From Gordonia terrae (GTDB lineage Bacteria; Actinomycetota; Actinomycetes; Mycobacteriales; Mycobacteriaceae), in contig NZ_CP016594.1 in NCBI RefSeq assembly GCF_001698225.1, forward strand, positions 4,216,001 through 4,280,000: 64,000 bases of DNA. Direction: 5' to 3'. Under the pieces are notes generated by a model. The model saw nothing but the letters and a program-made list of their open reading frames with translations, was not told where the DNA came from and searched no databases. How positions within the stretch are numbered: position 1 is the stretch's first letter; the number at the start of each line of letters is the position of its first letter. A program made the translations under genes and the position numbers. Below are positions 42,513 through 50,224 of the stretch, piece after piece.

Positions 42513-43376
42513 ATGTCCGACACCACAAGCGCCATCCGCCTGCGGGGGGACGGTGTCACCCTGGCGGCTGATCGCTGGGATCCACGCGAGCTGCCTGCGG
42601 CGGGGACCGCGCTCCTCATGCACGGTGGCGGCCAGACGCGGCATTCGTGGCAGCGCACCGGACAACGGCTCGCCGAACACGGCTGGACCGCGACGACGAT
42701 CGACGCCCGGGGCCACGGGGACAGCGACTGGGCGGCGGACGGTGACTACTCGATCGCCGCGCACGCCCGCGACCTGGCAGCGGTGGTCGCGGCCATGGAG
42801 ACCCGCCCGGTCCTCATCGGCGCCTCCCTCGGGGGGATGGCCTCGCTGATCGCGCAGGGAGCCGACCCGACGCTCGCCCGCGGCCTCGTCCTGGTCGACA
42901 TCACACCCAGCGCCGAACCGGCGGGACTGGAGAAGATCTCGACCTTCATGCGGGACGGCCTGGCGGGCTTCGACTCGCTCGACGACGCCGCCGCGGCGGT
43001 GGCGGCCTACAACCCGCACCGCCGCCGGCCCCCGCGACCGGACGGGCTGCGCAAGAATCTGCGACGACGCGACGGGCGGTGGTACTGGCACTGGGACCCG
43101 CGGATGATGGCGGACCGGTCCAACAGCCCCGAGCAGGCCGGCGTTCGCGAGGAGCAGGCGCGGACAGCAGCGCGGGCGATCACCGTACCCACGCTGCTGA
43201 TCCGGGGTGCGCAGTCCGACGTGGTCAGCCCGGAGAACGCACGCGACCTCCTCCGGTTGATCCCGACCGCCCGTCAGATCGATGTCGGCGGCGCCGGACA
43301 CATGGTCAGCGGCGACGACAACGACGTCCTCAGCGAGGGACTCATCGAGTTCCTCGACCAGGATCTCCGGATGTGA
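42513..43376 (+). CDS. Alpha/beta-fold hydrolase
   Basis: A 287-residue alpha/beta hydrolase: LLMHGGGQTRHSW oxyanion loop, nucleophile Ser105 in GASLGG, acid in RGAQSDVVSPE and His in GGAGHMVSG. An internal Arg-rich stretch (YNPHRRRPPRPDG) is unusual. The ATG at 42513 has GGAGGGAACGTCC; the frame open to 42447 crosses the operator and is rejected. It could be an epoxide/ester hydrolase or C-C hydrolase. Its last 35 bp overlap the 3' end of the convergent MHS transporter gene. Confidence 0.9.
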   Translation: MSDTTSAIRLRGDGVTLAADRWDPRELPAAGTALLMHGGGQTRHSWQRTGQRLAEHGWTATTIDARGHGDSDWAADGDYSIAAHARDLAAVVAAMETRPVLIGASLGGMASLIAQGADPTLARGLVLVDITPSAEPAGLEKISTFMRDGLAGFDSLDDAAAAVAAYNPHRRRPPRPDGLRKNLRRRDGRWYWHWDPRMMADRSNSPEQAGVREEQARTAARAITVPTLLIRGAQSDVVSPENARDLLRLIPTARQIDVGGAGHMVSGDDNDVLSEGLIEFLDQDLRM

Positions 43377-44709
43377 GGGCCGCGACGGCGCCCACCTCCG
43401 GACCCACCCGCGACAACCAGGCCGCCGCCAGGCCGAGAAGGGCTATGGCGCAGAGCAACACACTGAGCCACACGGTCGTGTCGTCGAAGGCGAGCGGCAC
43501 CGCGACGAGCGGCACGATCGCGGCGCCGAGCGCGTTTCCGGCTTCCCGGCCGAGCCCCAGTCCGCTGAACACATGCCGGGACCGGAACAACTCGGTCACA
43601 TAGGCACCCATCGGCCCGAAGACCATGCCCACGCCCAGCCCGTTGCCCAGGGCGAGAACGAGCCAGAACATCGCCGAGGACCCGTATTCGGAGAGCAACC
43701 AGAATGCGGGCCAGGCGAACACCGCGCTGTAGACGAACCCGCCCATGATGATGACCCGCCGTCCCACGCGATCGGACAGTCCGCCGAACACCGGGATCAA
43801 CAGCGCGTTCGCCACCTGGGCGGCGATCAGACCGATCAGGATGTCACTACTGCCCAGCCCGAGCTGATTGGCACCGAAGGTGCCCATGAACACGAGGTAG
43901 AAGTAGCCGATACCGGTCATCCCGATGGCCATCACCATCACCACGAGCAACGCCATCGGCTGCTGGTTGATGACGTCACGGACCGGGGTCCGCGCCGGGC
44001 CGCCGGTGTCCTCGATCCGATGGAACTCCGGCGTCTCGGGCAGCGATCGGCGCAACCACAACCCGTACGCGAGGATGAAACCGCTGCACAGGAACGGAAT
44101 ACGCCAACCCCAGCTCATGAACACGTCCTCGGACATGACCGTCGAGCAGAGCAGGAGCGCACTCGTTCCCAGCACACCGCCGAGCGCCGCGCCCATACCG
44201 GGCAGCGACCCGAGCAGGCCGCGCTTGCGCTGCGGCGCGAATTCGACGGCGACAAGGGTCGCGCCGCCGTACTCGGCGCTGGCCCCGATACCTTGGACGA
44301 CCCGCAGCATCACCAGCATCAACGGAGCGAGCCAGCCGATCTGGCCGTGACTGGGCAGCACACCGACCAGCATGGTCGCCGCGCCCATCAGGACGAGTGT
44401 GAGGACCAGGATGCGCTTGCGGCCGTATCGATCTCCGAGGCTGCCCAGGATGACACCACCGACGGGGCGCACGACAAAACCGATGGCGAACGTCCCCACC
44501 GCCTGCAAGGTGCCGAGGAGCGGACTCGATCCGGAGAAGAACACACTCGCGAACACCACGGAGGCCGCGGACGCGTAGAGGCTGAAATCGTAGTACTCCA
44601 AGAGTGTCCCGACGAACGCAGCCCGGCCGGCCTTCTTCGACATCTCGGGCGTGGTGGGTGGCGCCGCCGGGGAGTTGTCCCGGCTCGCCGATGATGTGGT
44701 CTGACTCAT
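43342..44709 (-). CDS. MFS transporter, metabolite:H+ symporter (MHS/ShiA-like)
   Basis: A 455-residue MFS protein. The N-terminal region (AAFVGTLLEYYDFSLYASAASVVF), RPVGGVILGSLGDRYGRKRILV and LRVVQGIGASAEYGGA are hallmarks of the metabolite:H+ symporter family, which imports carboxylates such as shikimate, alpha-ketoglutarate or citrate. The start is the ATG at 44709 (MSQTTSSASR) with AAGGATC upstream. It is transcribed leftward alone from a type II operator. Together with the CoA ligases it suggests import of an organic acid. Confidence 0.92.
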   Translation of the reverse strand: MSQTTSSASRDNSPAAPPTTPEMSKKAGRAAFVGTLLEYYDFSLYASAASVVFASVFFSGSSPLLGTLQAVGTFAIGFVVRPVGGVILGSLGDRYGRKRILVLTLVLMGAATMLVGVLPSHGQIGWLAPLMLVMLRVVQGIGASAEYGGATLVAVEFAPQRKRGLLGSLPGMGAALGGVLGTSALLLCSTVMSEDVFMSWGWRIPFLCSGFILAYGLWLRRSLPETPEFHRIEDTGGPARTPVRDVINQQPMALLVVMVMAIGMTGIGYFYLVFMGTFGANQLGLGSSDILIGLIAAQVANALLIPVFGGLSDRVGRRVIIMGGFVYSAVFAWPAFWLLSEYGSSAMFWLVLALGNGLGVGMVFGPMGAYVTELFRSRHVFSGLGLGREAGNALGAAIVPLVAVPLAFDDTTVWLSVLLCAIALLGLAAAWLSRVGPEVGAVAALTSGDPGRGTR

Positions 44710-44774
44710 GAGATCCTTCGCCTTCGGTACCGGGCATTGCACCCGAAAAGGACAGTGACCCTGCGAACATTAAC

Positions 44775-44787
44775 CTAAAGGCATTTG
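44775..44787 (-). promoter_or_regulatory. Type II operator, MHS transporter promoter
   Basis: CTAA-AGGCA-TTTG. The minus strand reads TTTAGGTTAATG, with TAGGTT as a -10-like hexamer, 65 bp from the ATG. Confidence 0.5.
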
Positions 44788-44876
44788 TTTTGTGCCAGAC
44801 CGGGAGAATCGCGGCCGTCGTTCCCCGATCCGAAAGCAGCGACCCCACTTGTGTGGTTCAGTCGGTTCGGGAAGCA

Positions 44877-44894
44877 GTTGCATTGTGATGCAAC
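44877..44894. repeat. Short inverted repeat downstream of the LLM gene
   Basis: GTTGCAT-TGTG-ATGCAAC, a 7-bp stem with a 4-nt loop, 28 bp past the LLM oxidoreductase stop. It could be a weak terminator or a regulator site. Confidence 0.35.
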
Positions 44895-44922
44895 CGGATC
44901 AGGGGCAGCGACTGGACCGGCC

Positions 44923-45963
44923 TCAGGCCCGGACGGCCTCGAGAATCCGGTTCCTCGATTCTTCGCGCCGCGGCCAACCGCCCAGGATCAACGTCGTCAG
45001 ACACGTCGGTTTCCACCTGGTCACGATGTCCTCGCAGATCTTGTCGACCGGCCCCACCAGTGCGACGTCCTCGACCATGGCGGTGGGCACCGCCTGGGCG
45101 GCGAGATCGGAGCGGCCGGCCAGATAGAGCGATTGGATCTCGGCACACACCTCTCCCCATCCCATGCGGACGAAGACGTCGTTGTGGAAGTTCGCCCCTT
45201 TGGCGCCCATCCCGCCGGCATAGAGCGCGACCACGGGCTTCAACCGCGCGGCCGCCCGTTCGACATCGTCGTCCTCCGCGAGCCAGCACACGTTGGCGAT
45301 CTCGAAGTCGTCGGCCGTCCGGCGCGCGGTCTCGCGGGCGAACCCGTCCGCCAGCGCGGCACGGTAGAACCCGTCGGTCTTCGGCGAGAACCACAGCGGT
45401 GTCCAGCCGTCGGCGATCTCCGCGGCGAGGGCCACGTTCTTCGGTCCCTCGGCACCCATGTACACCGGGATGTCGGCGCGAAGCGGGTGCACGATCGACT
45501 TCAACGGTTTCCCCAACCCGGTGCCCCCGTCCAACGGCAGTTGAAAGTGCCTGCCGTCGAACGTGACCGGTTCATCCCGCGCCCACACCGCACGCATGAT
45601 CGACACGTACTCACGAGTGCGCTCCAGCGGGCGTGGATAGGGGGTGCCGTACCAACCTTCGACGACCTGGGGGCCCGACGCCCCGATGCCGAGGATGAGG
45701 CGACCCCCGCTGAGATGATCGATCGTCTGCGCGGCCATCGCCAGCGCGGTGGGAGTGCGTGCGGCCATCTGGCACACCGAGGTGCCGAGCGCGATGGTCG
45801 ACGTCCGCGAGCCCCACCACGCAAGTGGCGTCAAGGCGTCGGACCCATACGATTCCGCGGTCCAGAAGCTGTCCACGCCGAGCGCCTCGGCCTCGGCGAG
45901 CGTCTGCTCGATCCGCCGCGGCGGTCCCGCTCCCCAGTACCCGGCCATCACACCGACCTTCAT
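44923..45963 (-). CDS. LLM-class (luciferase-like) F420-dependent oxidoreductase
   Basis: A 346-residue TIM-barrel protein of the luciferase-like family: KVGVMAGYWGAGPP, DSFWTAESYGSDALTPLAWWGSRT and HLSGGRLILGIGASGPQVVEGWYG. The last block is typical of the actinobacterial F420-linked branch. It would perform hydride transfer or flavin-type oxidation of a pathway intermediate. The ATG at 45963 follows GAGAGGCAG. It lies 70 bp downstream of a crotonase gene on the same strand and may share its promoter at 46904. Confidence 0.9.
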   Translation of the reverse strand: MKVGVMAGYWGAGPPRRIEQTLAEAEALGVDSFWTAESYGSDALTPLAWWGSRTSTIALGTSVCQMAARTPTALAMAAQTIDHLSGGRLILGIGASGPQVVEGWYGTPYPRPLERTREYVSIMRAVWARDEPVTFDGRHFQLPLDGGTGLGKPLKSIVHPLRADIPVYMGAEGPKNVALAAEIADGWTPLWFSPKTDGFYRAALADGFARETARRTADDFEIANVCWLAEDDDVERAAARLKPVVALYAGGMGAKGANFHNDVFVRMGWGEVCAEIQSLYLAGRSDLAAQAVPTAMVEDVALVGPVDKICEDIVTRWKPTCLTTLILGGWPRREESRNRILEAVRA

Positions 45964-46033
45964 GCCACCGCTGCCTCTCTGCTACTTCTCGCCGATACCG
46001 TTGTCGCCCAGTGATTCCGGCAGGGATGACTGC

Positions 46034-46843
46034 TCAGTGATTCCGGTAGACCGCAGGCCGCTTCTCGAGAAATGACAGGACCGCCTCGCGATGGTCTCTG
46101 GTCATCGCCGCCAGGATCTGCGTCCGGTTCTCCAGGTCCATTGCCGCGCGGAGACTCGGGACCTCGAGATTCGACCACATCACTTCCTTGGTCATCCACA
46201 CCCCGAATGGACTGTTCCGCGCGACGTTCTCCGCGATGCCGATGGCTTCGTCCACGATCTGTTCGGACGGAACCGATCTCGAGACGATGCCCACACGCTC
46301 GCATTCGGCGGCGTCCACCGGTCGCCCGGTGAGCATGATCTCGGCGGCCCGGGCGAACCCGATCATCCTGGGGAGCAACCAGCTCACCCCGATGTCGCAA
46401 CTCGACTGCCCGCGGTTGATGAACGAGGCATGCATGGATGCCGTGTCGGACATGATCCGGACGTCGGCCATCAGCGCCAGGGCCATCCCTCCGCCGGCGG
46501 CGGCCCCGTTGACAGCGGCGATCACCGGTGGCCGAGCCCCACGGAACGCCTCCATCAGTGCGGCGATGTGTTGTTGCACCCGCATGCCGGCCTGCGCCCG
46601 TCCCTCGCCTTCTCGCGCGCCGGGTGGTTCGCCATAACCGCGCAGATCGATCCCGGCGCAAAAGGCCCGGCCGTTTCCGGTGAGCACGATTGCGCGCGTC
46701 TCGGAGTCGTGGCGCACCTCCGCAAGCACCTCGTGCAAGGACTCGACCAACCGAGCATTCATCGCGTTCAACGCGTCCGGCCGGTCGAGCCGAATCAGCA
46801 GAACGCCCGGGCGGGGCCTCTCGGTCACGATCGCATCCGGCAT
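46034..46843 (-). CDS. Enoyl-CoA hydratase/isomerase family protein
   Basis: A 269-residue crotonase: GRAFCAGIDLRGYG and NGAAAGGGMALALMADV make the oxyanion hole. The second acidic site reads NRGQSSCDIGVSWLLP, with Asp in place of Glu and no Glu at the first site (GGGMA). So it is not a classical hydratase; isomerase, lyase or C-C hydrolase activity is possible. The ATG at 46843 has GAGGAGAATGC upstream. It is the first gene of a leftward unit with the LLM oxidoreductase and is divergent from an SDR. Confidence 0.88.
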   Translation of the reverse strand: MPDAIVTERPRPGVLLIRLDRPDALNAMNARLVESLHEVLAEVRHDSETRAIVLTGNGRAFCAGIDLRGYGEPPGAREGEGRAQAGMRVQQHIAALMEAFRGARPPVIAAVNGAAAGGGMALALMADVRIMSDTASMHASFINRGQSSCDIGVSWLLPRMIGFARAAEIMLTGRPVDAAECERVGIVSRSVPSEQIVDEAIGIAENVARNSPFGVWMTKEVMWSNLEVPSLRAAMDLENRTQILAAMTRDHREAVLSFLEKRPAVYRNH

Positions 46844-46903
46844 GCGGCATTCTCCTCGCGTTCGCGGCGCGCCCGATTCCGTGGTGCGCGTCTCGAATTC
46901 AGG

Positions 46904-46916
46904 CTAATGTCTTTAG
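46904..46916. promoter_or_regulatory. Type II operator between crotonase and SDR
   Basis: CTAA-TGTCT-TTAG, an exact match. To the right TAGATT is -10-like; to the left the minus strand has TAGCCT. It is 54 bp from the SDR ATG. Confidence 0.6.
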
Positions 46917-46969
46917 ATTAATTCCTCAAGATCGAAGACCACGGAGCACTCGCGGAAAGGGCCAACGCC

Positions 46970-47803
46970 ATGAACGGACTCGACGGAAAGGTCGCCGTGG
47001 TGACCGGCGGCGCCAGCGGGATCGGCGCAGCCACCTGCGGCCTGCTGGCAGCCAGAGGCGTGCGAGTGGTGGTGGCCGACATCGATGACGAGCGCGCCGT
47101 GGCCGTCGCGGCCGCTCTCGGCGACCGCGCGGTCCACATCCACGCCGACGTGACCGACGAAGACGATGTCGCTGCAGCGGTTCAGGAGGCCACCACCCGC
47201 TTCGGCCGTCTGGACGCGATGGTCAACAACGCCGGCCGGGTCGGCAACTGGACCTACATCGCCGACACGTCCGCCGAGGACTGGGATTCGGCGTTCGCCG
47301 TGCTCGCACGCAGCGCGTTCTTCGGCACCAAACATGCCTCGCGTGTCATGCGCGACCAAGGATTCGGCACCATCGTGAACGTCTCGTCGGTGGCCGGGTT
47401 GCGTACGGGGTTCGGCCCCCACCCGTACGGCGCCGCGAAGGCCGCGGTTCTCGCGCTGACCCGCAGCGCGGCGCGCGAACTGGCCGAGTTCGGTATCCGC
47501 GTCAACGCGGTGACCCCGGGTGGCGTCGCCACCCGGATCGTCGGCAGCGGTGCGGGATTGGACGGTGACGACCTGGACGCCAGCATCGAGACCGTACGCC
47601 GGGGGCTCGCATCGTTCCAACCCGTCCCCCGGGCGGGTGAGGGAGACGACATCGCCGGTGCCATCGGCTATCTCGTCTCCGACGACGCCTCCTTCATCAC
47701 CGGACAGAACATGATCGTCGACGGCGGCCTCACCCTGGGCAAGGCGTGGCCGCGGAACTACCGCGCGGAAGCCGACGCCGCGGCCGCGCAGCACCGGCGG
47801 TAG
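46970..47803 (+). CDS. SDR family oxidoreductase
   Basis: A 277-residue classical SDR: TGGASGIGAAT, NNAGRVGNWTY, SSVAGLRTGFGPHPYGAAKAA and ITGQNMIVDGGLTLG. The position before Tyr is HPYG, normal for the family. The ATG at 46970 has GGAAAGGGCC upstream. It would oxidise a hydroxyl group formed by hydration or oxygenation. It is transcribed alone rightward and converges on another SDR with a 10-bp gap. Confidence 0.92.
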   Translation: MNGLDGKVAVVTGGASGIGAATCGLLAARGVRVVVADIDDERAVAVAAALGDRAVHIHADVTDEDDVAAAVQEATTRFGRLDAMVNNAGRVGNWTYIADTSAEDWDSAFAVLARSAFFGTKHASRVMRDQGFGTIVNVSSVAGLRTGFGPHPYGAAKAAVLALTRSAARELAEFGIRVNAVTPGGVATRIVGSGAGLDGDDLDASIETVRRGLASFQPVPRAGEGDDIAGAIGYLVSDDASFITGQNMIVDGGLTLGKAWPRNYRAEADAAAAQHRR

Positions 47804-47813
47804 CCGACTACGG

Positions 47814-48557
47814 TCAGACCCCCACGGGCCCGCCGAGCCAGACTCCGACCTCCTCGCCCGAGACGTGCCGGCCGTCCTCTCCGACCAGGAAGGAGATTGT
47901 CGCAGCGATGGACTCGGCGGGTACACGTGGCCAGTGCGCGGCCAGGTTCGCCGCCGCGTTCTCGCCGCCCGAGGCGATGATGTCGGTCTCGACGAACCCC
48001 GGCATGACGGCATTCACGGTGATGCCGCGGCGGGCGACCTCCTGCGCCAGCGAACGGGTCATCCCCACGAGGCCGGCCTTGGCGGCCGAGTAGGCGCTCA
48101 TCCCCGGCGACGGTCGCCGCCCGCCGGACGGACTGCTCAGGAAGACGACCCGACCCCACCCGGCGTCGTACATGGCAGGTAGAGCCGCGTGCGCACAGTA
48201 GAAGGCGCCGCTGAGATTGACGCCGATGACCCGGTCCCACTCGTGTGGAGACTGCTTGCGCGCCGACGCTGCGAGATTCATCCCCGCGTTGTTGACCAGT
48301 ACGGTCGGCGGGCCGAGCACCCGTGCCGCCTCGGCGATCAGCTTCTCCGCCTGAGCGGCATCCGAGACGTCGGCACGGATGGCGACCGCGCGTCCGCCGG
48401 CCGCGACGATCTCACCCGCCACCTCTTGGGCCGCCGCCGCGCCGGAGGCGTAGTTGACCGCAACCGCATGCCCTTCCGCAGCCAGTCGTCGCGAGATCGC
48501 GGCGCCGATGCCCCGCCCGCCCCCGGTGACGACCGCGACCCGTTCCGCGCGATCCAC
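47814..48557 (-). CDS. SDR family oxidoreductase (FabG-like)
   Basis: A 247-residue FabG-like SDR: VTGGGRGIGAAIS, NNAGMNLAAS, SSPSGGRRPSPGMSAYSAAKAG and a shortened end VGVWLGGPVGV in place of the usual VDGG. I start it at the GTG of 48557, 4 bp after the CoA ligase stop and preceded by AGGTGAGG. An in-frame ATG at 48593 would overlap the ligase by 32 bp. It is second in a leftward CoA ligase-SDR unit. The altered C-terminus is unusual for the family, whose last residues normally form the dimer interface. Confidence 0.88.
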   Translation of the reverse strand: MDRAERVAVVTGGGRGIGAAISRRLAAEGHAVAVNYASGAAAAQEVAGEIVAAGGRAVAIRADVSDAAQAEKLIAEAARVLGPPTVLVNNAGMNLAASARKQSPHEWDRVIGVNLSGAFYCAHAALPAMYDAGWGRVVFLSSPSGGRRPSPGMSAYSAAKAGLVGMTRSLAQEVARRGITVNAVMPGFVETDIIASGGENAAANLAAHWPRVPAESIAATISFLVGEDGRHVSGEEVGVWLGGPVGV

Positions 48558-48561
48558 GACC

Positions 48562-50085
48562 TCACCTGACCTTCGGATAGGTCTGCGGGACATCGGAGTA
48601 CGTATCCCGGAGCTGCCGCTTGGAGATCTTTCCGCTGGGCATTCGCGGGAGACCCTCGTCGACGAAGACCACGTACCGTGGCACCTTGTAGTCCGCGAGG
48701 TTGCGGTTGCAGAATTCGACGATGTCGACCTCGGTGAGGCCCTCGACCTTTTTGACCACCGCCGCGGGTGTCTCGCCGAACTTGTCGTCGGGAACGCTGA
48801 TCACCGCCACCTCCTCGACTCCGGGGATCCGGTTGATCACCTGTTCGATCTCCACCGGGGAGATGTTCAGACCGCCGGAGATGATCATGTCCTTCAGACG
48901 ATCCACGAAAGTCAGATAGCCGTTCTCGTCGAGTGTGCCGAGGTCGCCGGTGTGCAGCCAACCGTCGATCAGTGCCGCGCGGGTCGCGTCCTCATTACGC
49001 CAATACCCCGGCATCATGCCCGGACCCCGCAACAGGATCTGCCCGACGGAGTTCGGGGCGCAGTCGTTCCCGTCGGCGTCGACGACACGGATCTTGGTGA
49101 AGATGCCGCCGAATCCGCATTTGTCGGGATGCTCGGCCGCCTCCGCACGGGGCATCGCCGAGGCCGATCCACCGATCTCCGTCTGCCCGTATATCTGCCG
49201 CAATTGGACACCGCGGTCCAGCCAGACACCCACCAGCGCGGACGGCACACGCGCGCCGCCCACGTGCGCGGTGGTCAGGTGGGCCAGATCGGCATCGGCG
49301 AAGCCCGCCACCCGGGAGATCTGCTCGAAGAGGATCGGTGGGCCGGTGAGAGTCGTTGCCCGGCTCCCGATCAGGACCCGCAGCGCGGACTCCGGATCGA
49401 ATCCGGGTTGCAGGAGCAACGTCCCGCCGTGCAAGACGGTGCGTGAGATCCCCCAGATGATGCCCGCGGCCGTGAACAGCGGGAGGACGAGCAACGGGCG
49501 CAGGCCGTTCTGCTGGATCGGTTCCATCAGTGACCATTCGTGCATCTCCCCGGCGATCGTCGCGTGCGTGAACACGACCCCCTTCGGCTTACCCGTTGTC
49601 CCGCTGGTGAACACGATCGCCGTGGGGTCCGACAACTCGACCACCGGGCTGCGATACGCCGGGTGCGCGACGCCGCGCAGCGGTCGCACATCGGCCTCGA
49701 ACTCCGCGATGACGAACGTGTCGCGGGTGCTGCGCACCTCCTCCACACGAGAGCGCAGGTCCGCGTCGCAGAACACGACCGCGGGGTCGCAGTCGTCGAC
49801 GAGGACCGTCAGTTCCCCGGCGAGCATGCGTTGGTTGAACGGCGCCGAGATCGCACCCACCTTCATGGCGCCCAGGGCGGCGACACACCACTCCAGCGAG
49901 TTCACGCCGACATAGCTCACCCGGTCGCCTACTCCGACGCTGCGAGACCGCAGGTCGTGGGCGACCCCGTCTGCCCAGGTGTCGAGTTCGCGGTAGGTGA
50001 CCACATCGCCGGCGAAGTCGATCGCGGCCTGGTCCGGCACCGTGCGGGCCCAGTATCCGAGTGCGTCGACGACGGTTCCGCTCAT
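48562..50085 (-). CDS. Acyl-CoA synthetase (AMP-dependent ligase), paralogue of the one at 33692
   Basis: A 507-residue CoA ligase: VFTSGTTGKPKGVVFT, QIYGQTEIGG, GWLHTGDLG, DRLKDMIISGGLNISPVE and catalytic Lys in PSGKISKRQLRDTY. It matches the ligase at 33692 almost block for block, so the two are paralogues in one regulon. The ATG at 50085 has GGAGGC 5-10 nt upstream. It is first of a ligase-SDR unit, with a type II site 102 bp upstream. Confidence 0.93.
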   Translation of the reverse strand: MSGTVVDALGYWARTVPDQAAIDFAGDVVTYRELDTWADGVAHDLRSRSVGVGDRVSYVGVNSLEWCVAALGAMKVGAISAPFNQRMLAGELTVLVDDCDPAVVFCDADLRSRVEEVRSTRDTFVIAEFEADVRPLRGVAHPAYRSPVVELSDPTAIVFTSGTTGKPKGVVFTHATIAGEMHEWSLMEPIQQNGLRPLLVLPLFTAAGIIWGISRTVLHGGTLLLQPGFDPESALRVLIGSRATTLTGPPILFEQISRVAGFADADLAHLTTAHVGGARVPSALVGVWLDRGVQLRQIYGQTEIGGSASAMPRAEAAEHPDKCGFGGIFTKIRVVDADGNDCAPNSVGQILLRGPGMMPGYWRNEDATRAALIDGWLHTGDLGTLDENGYLTFVDRLKDMIISGGLNISPVEIEQVINRIPGVEEVAVISVPDDKFGETPAAVVKKVEGLTEVDIVEFCNRNLADYKVPRYVVFVDEGLPRMPSGKISKRQLRDTYSDVPQTYPKVR

Positions 50086-50186
50086 GTACAGCCTCCTGTT
50101 TGGGTGTGGACGTCGCCGACTCGGTCAGGCGCGCGGGGCGGCCCGGGCCGCACCGATCGAAGGTGTCCCGGGTCACACCGACTAAT

Positions 50187-50199
50187 CTAAAAGCATTCG
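50187..50199 (-). promoter_or_regulatory. Type II operator, CoA ligase promoter
   Basis: CTAA-AAGCA-TTCG. The minus strand reads GCTTTTAGATTAG, with TAGATT as a -10-like hexamer. It sits between the ligase and the end of the molybdoenzyme operon. Confidence 0.5.
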
Positions 50200-50224
50200 G
50201 TTATGTTGGCAACCCCGCACCGGA

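Noticed and set aside
43342..43376. 35-bp overlap of the hydrolase and MHS transporter 3' ends as a sign of a wrong gene
   Set aside because: Both products have complete family motifs and good starts; convergent 3' overlaps of this size are normal in compact GC-rich genomes.
46009..46046. 12-bp direct repeat CAGTGATTCCGG at 46009 and 46035, the second overlapping the crotonase stop
   Set aside because: It is probably a small local duplication of the gene's 3' end; a single short repeat pair gives no evidence of an element or attachment site.
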